A stretch of DNA of 64,000 nucleotides. It comes from Streptomyces rishiriensis. GTDB taxonomy: Bacteria > Actinomycetota > Actinomycetes > Streptomycetales > Streptomycetaceae. The translations under genes and the position numbers were made by a program. Below the pieces are notes generated by a model. It had not been told where the DNA came from, ran no database searches, and saw only the letters and a program-made list of their open reading frames with translations. Shown piece by piece: positions 25,040 through 35,253 of this stretch. The stretch spans positions 8,308,001 to 8,372,000 of the forward strand of contig NZ_JAUSWV010000002.1 in NCBI RefSeq assembly GCF_030815485.1, given 5' to 3'. Numbering within the stretch: the stretch's first letter is position 1; the number at the start of each line of letters is the position of its first letter.

Positions 25040-25345
25040 CCGTGCTGAAACAAGCACGTACGCCAGGAGCTTTGGGGTTACGCAAGGACATCCAACTATT
25101 GCTGTCTGTGCGGATGTTGCTGAGCGCCTCTTGTCGACGCTCCCCTCGAACTCGGTGGTCCGCGACGAAGGCAGCCGGTTCCCAAGGCTTTTGCGTGATC
25201 GCGACGTGGTCTGCGGACCGGGCGCGTCATCCCGGTGTCAGCGCGGTCGCCGTACCCTCCTGCTGCCCGACCCGCGCATTCGATGGCTCGCATCGGGCCC
25301 TGATCGCTACGCTGGGGCAGGTCAAGGCCTGGGAGGGTGCCGGCA

Positions 25346-26008
25346 ATGTCGTTCAGCTACTACGTTTACGTCAGCGACAGCAAGGTCAACATGCTCCTGC
25401 CGCAGATCGACCCCGGGTTCGGGGCGAAGCGCACGACGGAACTGGGCGTGAATCTCTCGGTGTTGTCGGCGAAGCGAACGACCGAGGGCCCGTCCGACGA
25501 CCGGATCGGCCGCCTGGAGACCGTCGTCGAGTACCTGCGCGATCACGGTGATCTCGGCACGGTGGACGAGCCGGGCCAGTTCTTCTGGGGATCGCTGCCG
25601 ATGCGCTGGGGGGCGTTCCCCGGCGATCCCACGTCCTCGCTGGTGTTCTTCGGCGGGCGGAGCGGGGACACCGTCGTCGGGCTGGGCGGCTCGTACAGGC
25701 ACGTGTGCGACTCCGTGCCGGACGTGGAGGCGCACGGGGTGGGGCGCTCGATGATGTCGTCCATGCTCGACGGGCTGGGAGCCACCTCGGACCTGGAGGA
25801 CGAGTACGTCGCCGACGCGGTGGACGGCGACCTCGACCGGGCCGATCGCGCCGCGCTCGCCCGGGTGCAGGGCGCCGTGACGAGCCTGAGGTGGCCGGCG
25901 CAGAACGTCGAGTTCGTGGCCAAGCGCCTGCTGCACGGTGACAGCCCGGACGGCACGGCCAAGTCGGTGCTGCTCGGAACGCCGGTGTACGTCGCCATCG
26001 TCGACTGA
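25346..26008 (+). CDS. DUF7019-like protein, first gene of the kinase-WD40 operon
   Basis: A 220-residue soluble protein. It starts SFSYYVYVSDSKVNMLLPQI and contains PGQFFWGSLPMRWG and VFFGGRSGDTVVGLGGSYRH, features I associate with the DUF7019 family (function unknown). No signal peptide or membrane segment. ATG 25,346 is chosen because GGGAGGG (25,331-25,337) lies 8 bases upstream; GTG 25,337 overlaps that site. Its stop is 4 bases before the kinase start, so the two are translationally coupled. A functional link with the kinase-WD40 protein is inferred from this coupling. Confidence 0.8.
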   Translation: MSFSYYVYVSDSKVNMLLPQIDPGFGAKRTTELGVNLSVLSAKRTTEGPSDDRIGRLETVVEYLRDHGDLGTVDEPGQFFWGSLPMRWGAFPGDPTSSLVFFGGRSGDTVVGLGGSYRHVCDSVPDVEAHGVGRSMMSSMLDGLGATSDLEDEYVADAVDGDLDRADRAALARVQGAVTSLRWPAQNVEFVAKRLLHGDSPDGTAKSVLLGTPVYVAIVD

Positions 26009-26012
26009 CGCG

Positions 26013-29000
26013 ATGGAGGCGTGGCACCGCGGGGACCTCATCCTCGACCTGTACGAGGTCCTGGACGTGGTCCGCACCGGCGGCATGGGACTGGTGCACC
26101 GGGTCCGGCACCGCGGCTGGGACATCGACCTGGCGGTGAAGACCCCGCGCCGGGCCCTGGTCCGCTCGCCCGAGGCGATGCGGGACTTCGAGCGGGAAGC
26201 CGAGGTCTGGGTCGGGCTGGGCCTGCACCCGCACATCGCGAACTGCGTGTACGTCCGCACCCTCGACGGCGTGCCCCGGGTCTTCGCGGAGTGGGCGGAC
26301 GGCGGCAGCCTGGCCGAAGCCGTCCGGAGCCGCAGCCTCTACGGGAACGACTCCCTGGCATCGCTGCTGGACGTCGCCATCCAGTCCGCATGGGGGCTCG
26401 ACCACGCACACGAGAACGGGGTCGTGCACCAGGACGTCAAGCCCGCCAACGTGATGCTCACCCGGGACGGCACGGTCAAGGTCACCGACTTCGGCATGGC
26501 CCGGGCCCGCATGGCCACCGGGGAGGACGCCGGGGACGGGGATCCGTTCGTCAGCCGCGGCGGCCTGACTCCCGCGTACTGCTCGCCCGAACAGGCGCGG
26601 TCGCCGGGCGGGCTCACGACGGCCACGGACATCTGGTCCTGGGCGGTCACCGTCCTCGAGATGTTCCTCGGCCGGCCACCGGACCCGGACGGGACCGCGG
26701 CGGGTGGCGTCTTCGACGGCTTCGCCCGGTCCGGGGCCCCGGACGCGATCCTTCCGGTGCCGGGCGAGGTGGCGGACCTGCTGCGCGAGTGCTTCACCGA
26801 GGACCCGGCCGCGCGCCCCGGCCGCCTCGGCCCGCTCGCGGAGCGCCTGATCCGAGTGCACGAGCGGGAAGTCGGCCCGTACCCCCGGCGCGCCCCGGCG
26901 GCGGCCACCCTGCTCGCCGACGGCCTGTCCAACCACGCACTGTCCATGCTGGACCTCGGCCGCCGCGACAGCGCCGATGAGCTGTGGACCCGGGCCCTGC
27001 GGGCGGATCCGCACCACCCGCACGCCCGCTACAACCGCGGGCTGCACCGGTGGAGGACCGGGGTGATCACCGACGCCGAGCTGGTCGACGAGCTGGAATC
27101 CGTGCGGTTCGGCGATCCGGGTGACGGCGTTGGCGCATACCTGCTCGCGCTGGTGCACCGGGAACGCGGTGATCCGCTCGCGGCGGCCGCGCTGCTGCGC
27201 GACGTGGTCGCGCGGAGGCCCGGTGACCCGCAGGCCGCCGCCGCGCTCGCGTCGGTCGAGCACGCACCCGCCCCCGCGCAGTCGGTCCTGCCGCAGGAGC
27301 ACGAAGACCGGATCACCGCCCTGGCGCTGACACCGGACGGCCGGGTCGCGGTCTCGGCCGACCGCTCGGGAGGGTTCCGTGTCTGGGACGTTCCGGCGAA
27401 GGAGTGCCGGCAACGGTTCGAGCTCGAGAACTACAGGGTTTCGGCCCTGGCGGTGCGCGACGACGGACAACTCGTGGTCGTCGGCGGGGACATAGGACGG
27501 GCGCTCGTGCTCGACCTCGAAGCCGCGGCCGGGTTCGAACTGCCCGGCCACCCCAGCTGGGTGGGCCTGGTCGCGCTGACGGCGGATCAGCGGCACGCGG
27601 TCACCAGCGGCTTCGACGGGGAGACCGTCACCTGGGACCTCGAGACGCGCGAACCCCTGCACGTCCGGCAGTTCGAGAACAAGGCGGACGTCCTCGGCGC
27701 CCGGGGCACCCTGTGTTCCGTCGTCGATCACCGGCGCCACACGAATTCCGTGTACGACGTCCGCACGGGTGAGCTGGTGCACCGGTTCGAGCACACCCTG
27801 ATGGAGGCGTGGTTCAGCGGCGACGGCCGCCTCGCCGTGGTCGGCCTCGGCAGCACGGACGTCCGGCTGGTCGATCTCGAATCCGGCGAACCCCTGCGGG
27901 ACCTGAAGACCGGGCACAGCCGGATCGCCGTCAACCTGGACGGCACGGTCGGCTTCTCCAGCGGTGGCCGCGTGGAGCCGTCGAGGGTCTGGGACCTGAG
28001 CAGTGGCCGGTGCCGGTTGTCCCTCGACCAGGCGCCCGACACCAAGGAGGTCGTGCTGAGCGCGGCCGGGCGGGTCGCCGTGACCGCCGGAGGGAGGTCC
28101 GTCCGGGTGTGGCACCTGCCGCCCGCGGGGCCGCCGGCGCCCTGGAGTTACGTCCGCCCCCATGAAGCCCCGGACGTCGCCGCCACCGCCGCCCGGGCGG
28201 CCGCCCTGCTGGCGGAGGCGGCCACGCTGGCGGGCGCCGGGCGGCTCGACGAGGCGGCAGGCCGGATCCGTACCGCTCGCGCGCTGCCGGGGCACCTGCG
28301 CCACGCCGAACCGGTGCGCCTCTGGCGCCGTCTCGGCGCCCTCGGCCGTCGGACCGAGCTCACCGACGCCTGGTCTGCGGGCCGGATCGAACCGGAGGAC
28401 GGCCGGTCGTGGGCACTGGAGTTCAGCGGCCGCAGCCCCACCGCGCTCGCCCGCGCCTGGAGCCCCGCCGAAGTGTGGGTCTTCGACGTCGAGACCGGGC
28501 AGCTGCTGCACACGCTCAGCCTGCACACCGGCCACATCAGCGCCGCGGCGATGACCGGCGACGGCCGGCTCGCGGTGTCCGGGGGCGAGGACGGCCGGGT
28601 CGTCGTCTGGCACCCGCGCGACAGGCGGATGGTCCAGCTGTTCACCAGCCCTCGCGACCACGTGTACTACGTCGCGGTCAGCGAGGACGGCCAAGTGGCT
28701 CTCTCGGGAACCGCCGAGGGCGTGGTCGCGGCCTGGGACATCGCCAGCGGCCGGACCATCGGGCGCTGGGAGGCCCACCCGGGGGCGGTGCTGGGCGTGG
28801 CCGTCAGCGCCGATCACCGCTACGGGCTCTCTCGCGGCCAGGACGTCAGCGTGAAGATCTGGGATCTGCGCGCGGGCGAGCTGCGGTGGGTGCTGCGCGG
28901 GCACGACGAGTGGATCGGCGCCGCACGGCTGAGCGACGACAGCCGGTTCGTGGTCACCGGTGGCGCCGACGCCGCGGTGCGGGTCTGGCGGATCGCCGAC

Positions 29001-30366
29001 GGACAGTGCGAGGTGGTGCTGACCGGGCACGCGGACGCCGTGGTCGACGTCCTGCCGAGCCCGGACGCCCGGCGGCTGCTGTCCTGCTCGGTGGACGGCA
29101 CCGTCCGGCTGTGGGACGTGGTGGGTGCTCGCTGCGTCCACGTCCTGGCCGGGCACACCGGCGTCGTGCGAAGTCTGGCCGTCACACCGGACTTCCGGCT
29201 CGCGGCGTCGGGCGGGGAGGACCGCAAGGCCCGGTTGTGGGACCTCACGACCGGCCGTCAACTGCGCGCCTTCACCGGCTTCTCTGACGCCGTCACCCAT
29301 GTCGCGCTGGCCCCCGACGGCGCCCTGCTGCTGGCCGGCCGGCGACGAGAGCGGGCGCCTGCTGACCTGGGCCCTGGACTGGGAGTACGACTTCGGCTCG
29401 GCGACGGGCTCCCTGCGGCCGGAGGCCGAGCCGACGCTCGGCGAGCTGCGGGCCGAGGTCGCCGTGCCGCTGCCTTCCCGCGAAGACAGCCGCCCGGCGC
29501 TCGTCGAGGCGTTCGCCCGCCTCGGCGACCGGCAGCGGCACGCCGTCACCCGCACCCTGGACCTCGCCGGAGAACTGGACAAGATCCTTTCACGCACCGA
29601 TACCGGCTACCGGCTGTACGTGCGCTTCGCGGCCGAGGACGCGGCGGCCCGGGAGCCCACCCGGACACCGAGCACGGCCGAACGGCTCGCGCTGCTGCTG
29701 CGACCGCAGGAAGAGCTGAACCGGTCCGAGGAGTTCTGGGCAGGCCACTTCGCCGGGCAGCTCCAGGACGACCTCGTCACGCTCGCCGAGGCCGCCCGGG
29801 TGCTGCACCGCGAGGGTGACCTGGCCGTGGCCGAGCACGCGTGGCAACTCGTCGTCGACGTCCGCTCCCACCTCTGGGACGCGGGGCACGTCGAGACGCA
29901 AGGCGCGATGCTCGGCTGGGCCGCGGTCCTCAGCGACCTGCACCGGGAGCCGGAGGCCCTGGCGCTGGTCCGGGCGGTGACCGGAGAGCGTGCACAGCAC
30001 CTGGGGCCGGACGACCCGGCCACCCTGGAGGCGACCGCGGCGCTCGCGTCCCTGCTGTCGGCGAGCGGCGAGCAGGCGGAAGCGGAACGGGTCTACGACG
30101 ACCTGCTGCCCCGGCTCGCGAGGCGCTTCGGCCGCGACGACGCCCGGACGCTCGACGCCCGGGTGGGGCTGGCGCGCGTGCACCACCGGCTCGGGCGACC
30201 GGGCGAGGCCGAGCGGGTCCTGCGTGAGGTGCTGGGGAAACGGCGGCTGCGGTTGGGCGACGACCACCCGGACACGCTCGCCGTCCAGACCGAGCTGGAC
30301 AGCGTGCGGGCGATGTCGCCGGCGCCGGAGAAACCGGCGTGGTGGCGATGGAGGAGGCGGAGATGA
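26013..30366 (+). CDS. Ser/Thr protein kinase with two WD40 propellers and C-terminal TPRs (one +1 frameshift)
   Basis: About 1,450 residues after correcting one extra base near 29,340 (GGCCGGCC; skipping one C continues LLLAGGDESGRLLTW). Residues 1-290 are a kinase: RTGGMG loop, Lys43, HQDVKPAN (140 is Gln instead of the HRD Arg), DFG at 159-161 and CSPEQA. A TPR-like linker follows, then a WD40 propeller (about 430-700), a helical spacer, and a second propeller (about 790-1,115) with repeats such as VRLWDVVGARCVHVLAGH. The shifted frame supplies the C-terminal part with repeats such as ALASLLSASGEQAEAERVYDDLLPRL (TPR). Without correction the protein ends at 29,819 with Arg/Gly-rich junk. 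No membrane segment is seen, so it is probably cytoplasmic, unlike PknB-type receptors. Confidence 0.88.
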
Positions 30367-31082
30367 TCCCGGGTCGGTCCAGTGTCGAAGCTCTGATCAC
30401 CGGCAAGGTGTTCATGGGGGAGATCGGGGCGTTCTTCCCCGTGAGCGTGACGGTGCGGGGCGACGAGTTCGCGGCCGTGTTCATGATGCGTCCCGGTGAG
30501 CTCGGGCATCGCACCACCGGGCCCTACACGCCCGAGCGGCCACCGGTCGACGCGATGAACTGGGCTCAACTGCGGACGGGGACGGGCATGGCGGGGCACT
30601 TTCCCCGCTTCCGGATCGAAGCGAGCGGCCGGTGGCCTCGCATCCACGTCGAACTGCTCGGCACCGCCGTCCGCGGACTGATCGTGATGCCGGAGGAGGT
30701 GACCGCGGAGTCGGTGAACGCGCCCTACCTCGGCGAGTGGCAGGAGCAGATCTCTTCCACGGTGCGGATCGCGCTCGACTGGATCGCCGGCTGGCTCACA
30801 ACCTGTCACCACCAGGCCGGCGGCGCCGAGCCGTCGGTCGACATCGATCTGGTCTATCGGCCGGACGACGACTACGAAACCGGCCTCGCCAAGGTCGACG
30901 AGCGGGTGCGGGAGCTGATCCCGCCGGTGCGCCCGGTCCTCGAGTTGCGCTGGCGTTCTGCGAGCCCGGCGCAGCGCAAGGCCTTCGCGAAGAACCTGAA
31001 GGGCGCCCGAAAGATCGGCACCCGGTCCGACCGGCGACTGAGCTACCGGATCGGCGGCATCGAGCTGGAAGTGCCGGCCTGA
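30363..31082 (+). CDS. Unknown protein, third gene of the kinase-WD40 operon
   Basis: A 239-residue protein of no family I recognise. ATG 30,363 overlaps the kinase stop (ATGA) and has GGAGGAGG just upstream. No signal peptide or transmembrane helix; the central part (RIALDWIAGWLTTCHHQAG) could be an amphipathic helix and the C-terminus (KNLKGARKIGTRSDRRL) is strongly basic. Its tight coupling to the kinase gene suggests a partner or substrate. The stop is 31 bases from the convergent end of the NB-ARC-WD40 gene. Confidence 0.75.
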   Translation: MIPGRSSVEALITGKVFMGEIGAFFPVSVTVRGDEFAAVFMMRPGELGHRTTGPYTPERPPVDAMNWAQLRTGTGMAGHFPRFRIEASGRWPRIHVELLGTAVRGLIVMPEEVTAESVNAPYLGEWQEQISSTVRIALDWIAGWLTTCHHQAGGAEPSVDIDLVYRPDDDYETGLAKVDERVRELIPPVRPVLELRWRSASPAQRKAFAKNLKGARKIGTRSDRRLSYRIGGIELEVPA

Positions 31083-31113
31083 GGAAGGCCACGGTGAACG
31101 CTTTCCGGCCTTG

Positions 31114-33741
31114 TCAAAGAAGCAGCCCGAAGAGATACACACCGTAACGGCCTAACACCGCGAGACTTCGCCCGTCCGCGCCCCATGAACACGAGTGCAG
31201 CGGCCCCTCGGTGCGCACCAGCGCCACGGTGTGGTGCCTGGCGATGTCCCAGATTCGCACGGTGCAGTCCAGGCCGACAGTCGCCAACCACGCCCCGTCG
31301 GGCGTGACGGCCACCGCCGTCACACGCTCGGTGTGGCCGCGAAGCGTGGCACGGCACGTTTTGGACACAAGATCCCATACCTGCACAGAGCAGTCTGCGG
31401 ACGCAGTGGCGAGCCAGGCCCCGTCGGGTGCCACCGCCGCTGCCGTGATGTGCTCGGCGCGGCGTGGCAGGCTCGCAAGCTGTGATCCTGATGTCAGGTC
31501 CCAGAACTGCACGGAGCAGTCCTCGCTGGCAGTCGCCACCCAGGAACCGTCCGGTGCGATGGCTATCAGCTGGAGTGGCCCCATGTAGCGGGTGAGGACG
31601 GCGGTGCAGGTTGCGGACCCCACGTCCCAGATCCGTACCGAGCCGTCACGGCCGGCGGTAGCCAGTCGCGCCGCATCCGGCGTGATGATCACTGAGCACA
31701 CTGCCCTGACGTGGCCGGTCAGCACTGCCAGGCAGGTGCCGGACCGTGGATCCCAGATTCTCACCGTGCGGTCGTCACCGACCGTGGCGAGTCGTGCTCC
31801 GTCAGGTGTGGCCGCTACAGATCGCAGTTGCCGGGTGTGCCCCGTGAGCGTGGCCGTCCGGGTCCTTGACGCTGCGTCCCAGATCCGTACCGAACCGTCG
31901 TAGCCGCCCGTGGCGACCCGAGCTCCGTTCGGCAGAGCGGACAGCAGCCAGACCGCTCTGGAGTAGCCGGAGAAGGTCCGTTGCACCACAGAGGCGGGAT
32001 GGTCGGGAGGGACCCACCGGTTGGTCAGAAGGGGATGCTGGGAAGCGTCCTGTTCACGCGCGGTGACCTGATCGTCCCAGTGCGGGTGGGGTTTGAGGCG
32101 GCTGTACAGGGTGCCGATAAGCGCACGCGGGGGCTCCGTGGGGCTGAGGAGGTGGGCCGCCTGGGCGAGTGTCAGAGCGGCCGCGCGAGCCCCAGGGGTA
32201 TCGATACGGGCGAGGTCACTCCAAGGCGCGGTGGGGCCGCGCTGAGCCAGTCGGGTTTCGACCCAGCGCAGGTCACCGGTCACGGCTTCCGCCCGGGTTG
32301 TGCGGCGGGCGGCGAGAAGATGCTCGATGAGATGGTCGAGCAGGTAGCCCTCTTGGAGGCGCCACCAGGCCCATTGAGGGTCCGGTGCAGTCGATGCCAG
32401 CGGTGCGGCTACCGGCAGCGTGGCAGCGATCGCGCCCACCAGACGGCCGTGCAGGACAGTGAGTCGAGCATCGCCGAGTCGGCCACGCAGGTAGTCACGG
32501 ATGACGTCGTGCAGGCGGATGCGGCCGCCATCATGGGCCTTGAGCATCAGGAGCGACAGGCGTTCCATGGCACGGCACAGCGCGCGCGTCTGTCCTTCGG
32601 TGAGTCCGCCCGTGTCGCGCCACAGAAGAGCGACCAGGTTCAAAGGGATGGCTTCGTCCTCAGCGAAGACGGCGAGTTCGGCGAAGCGGACGGCGCCGTC
32701 CGGAGGCAGCAGGGTAATGGCTGCTTCGATCGAAGCCTGGACCGCTTGGCTGCGGCGCTGCGGGTCGCCCAGTTCCCAGGCTCCTGCCGGCTCGTCTACG
32801 GCAGCCGGCCCCAGCACGCGCAACTGCTGCAGGATGCTCCGCGCAGCAGCCGCGGGGGCAGCGCCGGTTGCCACCTGCTCAGCGATCAGTCGGTTGGTCA
32901 GATGCAGCAGCAGTACCCACCGGCCGGTGATCTCCAAGAGGGGATCGATGATTTCGGCAGGCAGCGACGGCAGTTCCCAAGCCAACACCGCACGGGCCTG
33001 GTCGGGGGACATCTCGTCGACTTTGATCGATTGGGCGCCGGGCGGCAGCAGGTTGGGGTTGCGCGTGGTGACCAAGCGAACGCAACGACGACCGCCGTGG
33101 AGGAACGGGGACAGCTGCTCGTCCTCCCAGACGTCATCGAGCACCAGGAGGATGCGAGGCCGCTGGTTGAGCAAGCGGCCCAGATGGGCGCCGGCCAGTT
33201 CCGGATCGTCGAACTCGGTCGTGTCGCCCGTGATGTACCGGGTGACCTCCGCGATCTTCGCCGCGATGGCTGCTCGGCCGCGAACATCCCGGCCGATGGT
33301 GACGAAGTAGATGCGGGAACGAAAGCGCCGCCGAACTCGCTTGTGAGCGCACACCGCGGTGGCCAGCGTCGTCTTGCCGAATCCACCGGCGCCCCATAAG
33401 GACGTGGTGATTCCCACCGTGTGGCCGGCGCGGCAGACCGCCGCCACTGCGTCGAGGGTCTCCGAGCGAGCCACGAACCATCCCTGCACGACCGCCGCCT
33501 GTGGGGGCGGGGGATCGTCGCGGCCGGCGGATGGGCGGCCCTGCTGCCACGTGGTCACAGCAACGACGGCAACAGAGAGAAGCAGCAGCACAGTGACCGA
33601 TTGCCACGAGTCCCGGCGCAGCTTGTCCAACGGGCCGGGCCACCGTTGGTCGGCAGTTGCCGCGTTACTGGCCAGCGATAACAGCGCCGGCAGGACGACG
33701 CTCGCACAGACGAGCACCGTCAGTCCCATGCGTCCCCGCAC
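31114..33741 (-). CDS. Membrane-anchored NB-ARC / WD40 STAND ATPase
   Basis: An 875-residue protein. Two hydrophobic helices at the N-terminus (about 5-30 and 48-63) are followed by an NB-ARC module: Walker A GAGGFGKTTLA (117-127), Walker B ILLVLDDVW (197-205), then a sensor RLVTTRN and a winged-helix region with IRLHDVIRDYLRG. After a helical linker, residues about 590-875 form a WD40 propeller of seven repeats ending VRIWD or VQVWD. This is an Apaf-1-like layout in which the propeller senses and the ATPase oligomerises. No separate effector domain is visible; the N-terminal membrane helices may be the effector. GTG 33,741 has GGGGAG upstream. Convergent with the kinase-WD40 operon. Confidence 0.9.
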   Translation of the reverse strand: MRGRMGLTVLVCASVVLPALLSLASNAATADQRWPGPLDKLRRDSWQSVTVLLLLSVAVVAVTTWQQGRPSAGRDDPPPPQAAVVQGWFVARSETLDAVAAVCRAGHTVGITTSLWGAGGFGKTTLATAVCAHKRVRRRFRSRIYFVTIGRDVRGRAAIAAKIAEVTRYITGDTTEFDDPELAGAHLGRLLNQRPRILLVLDDVWEDEQLSPFLHGGRRCVRLVTTRNPNLLPPGAQSIKVDEMSPDQARAVLAWELPSLPAEIIDPLLEITGRWVLLLHLTNRLIAEQVATGAAPAAAARSILQQLRVLGPAAVDEPAGAWELGDPQRRSQAVQASIEAAITLLPPDGAVRFAELAVFAEDEAIPLNLVALLWRDTGGLTEGQTRALCRAMERLSLLMLKAHDGGRIRLHDVIRDYLRGRLGDARLTVLHGRLVGAIAATLPVAAPLASTAPDPQWAWWRLQEGYLLDHLIEHLLAARRTTRAEAVTGDLRWVETRLAQRGPTAPWSDLARIDTPGARAAALTLAQAAHLLSPTEPPRALIGTLYSRLKPHPHWDDQVTAREQDASQHPLLTNRWVPPDHPASVVQRTFSGYSRAVWLLSALPNGARVATGGYDGSVRIWDAASRTRTATLTGHTRQLRSVAATPDGARLATVGDDRTVRIWDPRSGTCLAVLTGHVRAVCSVIITPDAARLATAGRDGSVRIWDVGSATCTAVLTRYMGPLQLIAIAPDGSWVATASEDCSVQFWDLTSGSQLASLPRRAEHITAAAVAPDGAWLATASADCSVQVWDLVSKTCRATLRGHTERVTAVAVTPDGAWLATVGLDCTVRIWDIARHHTVALVRTEGPLHSCSWGADGRSLAVLGRYGVYLFGLLL

Positions 33742-33834
33742 TCACACTCCCCGTGAACAACTGCGCAGCCATGAGACAGTACCGGTCCCTCCCTTGCCGG
33801 GCTGGTCGAATGCCGCAGCTACTGAACTCAAGGT
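33742..33834. other. Short spacer upstream of the STAND gene
   Basis: Contains the upstream region of the NB-ARC-WD40 gene (GGGGAG ribosome site on the minus strand near 33,748) and the degraded beginning of the xdhC remnant. No other feature. Confidence 0.3.
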
Positions 33835-34323
33835 GTGGGCCAGATCCTTCCGGCCCAATCGCGGGGGCGACGCGGACGGCAACGCGGCAGCATCTCCGGC
33901 GGTTGCGTCGAGGGCGCCGTCCACGACCTGTGCCGACAGGTGCTGCGCCACCGTGGCGCGCCGCAACGCACCCGGTGCGGCGACTCCGACGACGACGCCT
34001 TCGCCGTCGGCCTGACCTGCGGTGGCGAACGCGACGTCCTCGTCCAGCGCATCGATCAGCTCGCCCGGCTGCGCTCCCCGATCGGCCTCGGCCTCGGCGC
34101 CCGCACGCCGCAGGAGACCGCGGTGTCCATCACCGCGGAGATCATCGCCCACGCCCACCTGGGCACGGGTCTGCCCCTGTCACAGGCCACGGGACCGATT
34201 CACCGGCCGCTCCCACTCCTGGACTCCGGCCACGGCCGCCTGAGGGAGGAGGCGGCAGATCCCGGCCGACCGCCGACGTGGCGCCACGGGAACGCAGCGC
34301 CTGTACAGGCGGCGGTCTCATAG
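33835..34323 (+). pseudogene. XdhC/CoxI family remnant
   Basis: The frame contains GSISGGCVEGAVHDLCRQVL and DAFAVGLTCGG, the hallmark N-terminal motifs of XdhC/CoxI molybdenum-cofactor maturation proteins, then jumps directly to the family C-terminus SPIGLGLGARTPQETAVSI, TAEIIAHAHLG and TGPIHR. The central NAD-binding part is missing. Upstream, a frameshift separates the preceding DADGNAAA segment from GSIS. A full protein is about 350-380 residues, so this is a decayed gene with an internal deletion. No xanthine dehydrogenase or CO dehydrogenase subunits lie nearby. Confidence 0.75.
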
Positions 34324-34383
34324 ACGCGAAAGAGGTTCCGGCGCATCCGGAGTGAGCAGCTCATCGGCTGCCGCGGGCCATGA

Positions 34384-35253
34384 TCAGCGGAGGGAGGACG
34401 AGGGTGTCATGTTCTGGTCGGCGGCCCAGGAAGCGAGGATACGCAGCCGCTCACGGGTGGGAGAACCGGGGACGGCGGTCCAGACGGTCAGGTGCTGGTC
34501 GGGGTCGGTGTTGGCGGTGAGGGTGTCCCAGTCCAGCACGAGTTCTCCGACGACCGGATGGTTGAGGGTCTTCGTGCCCACCGTCCGGGCGGCGACGTGG
34601 TGATCGCTCCACCATTGGGCGAACTGCTCGTCACGCGTGGACAGTTCACCGACCAGCTCGATCAGTCGGGGGTCCTCGGGATACTTCGCCGTCTCCATCC
34701 GCACCTGCGCCACCGCGATCCGCGCCGAGCCCTCCCAGTCGGCGTACAGGCTGCGCATCGCCGGATCGGTGAAGATGAGCCGCGGGTAGTTGCGGTGCTT
34801 CTCCGGAATGCGGGAGAAGTCCGTGACCAGCGCGGCCGCCAGCGCGTTCCAGGCCAGGATGTCCCCGCGCCGTCCCTGCACGATGGCCGGGGTGGCGGTC
34901 AGGTCGTCCAGCACGCGCTGGAGCTGCGGTTGGACCTTCTGCCTGCCGTGACGCCGGGTGCGGTCGGTGGTCTTGCCCGCCAGCTGGAACAGATAGCCCC
35001 GCTCGTCGTCGTCCAGGTGGAGTACGCGGGCGATGGTGTCCAGCACGGGAGCGGACGCCTGCATACGGCCCTGCTCGAGCCGGGTGTAGTAGTCGGTGCT
35101 GATCGAGGCGAGCTGGGCCACTTCCTCGCGGCGCAGTCCGGCCACCCGGCGGGGCCCGCCGGTCTCCGGCAGTCCTACCGTGCGCGGGCTGAGCTCGGAG
35201 CGGCGCTTCTTCAGGAATTCGCCGAGCTCACTGAGGGGGACGTTGCTGGTCAT
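34384..35253 (-). CDS. XRE-family regulator with MmyB-like ligand domain (copy 2)
   Basis: A 289-residue transcriptional regulator. The N-terminal helix-turn-helix is in GLRREEVAQLASISTDYYTRLE. The C-terminal PAS-like domain carries GRRGDILAWNALAAALV, EKHRNYPRLIF and the histidine-containing TKTLNHPVVGEL, the pattern of MmyB-like Streptomyces regulators. ATG 35,253 overlaps the stop of the upstream paralogue (ATGA). The two proteins are about three-quarters identical by eye, so they arose by tandem duplication. Probably regulates the divergent ADH-SDR-MFS cluster and itself. Confidence 0.9.
   Translation of the reverse strand: MTSNVPLSELGEFLKKRRSELSPRTVGLPETGGPRRVAGLRREEVAQLASISTDYYTRLEQGRMQASAPVLDTIARVLHLDDDERGYLFQLAGKTTDRTRRHGRQKVQPQLQRVLDDLTATPAIVQGRRGDILAWNALAAALVTDFSRIPEKHRNYPRLIFTDPAMRSLYADWEGSARIAVAQVRMETAKYPEDPRLIELVGELSTRDEQFAQWWSDHHVAARTVGTKTLNHPVVGELVLDWDTLTANTDPDQHLTVWTAVPGSPTRERLRILASWAADQNMTPSSSLR

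Noticed and set aside
25386-29597. 1,403-codon minus-strand open frame opposite the kinase-WD40 gene
   Set aside because: Third-position GC bias of the plus-strand gene creates it; composition is Arg/Pro/Gly-rich, with no motifs.
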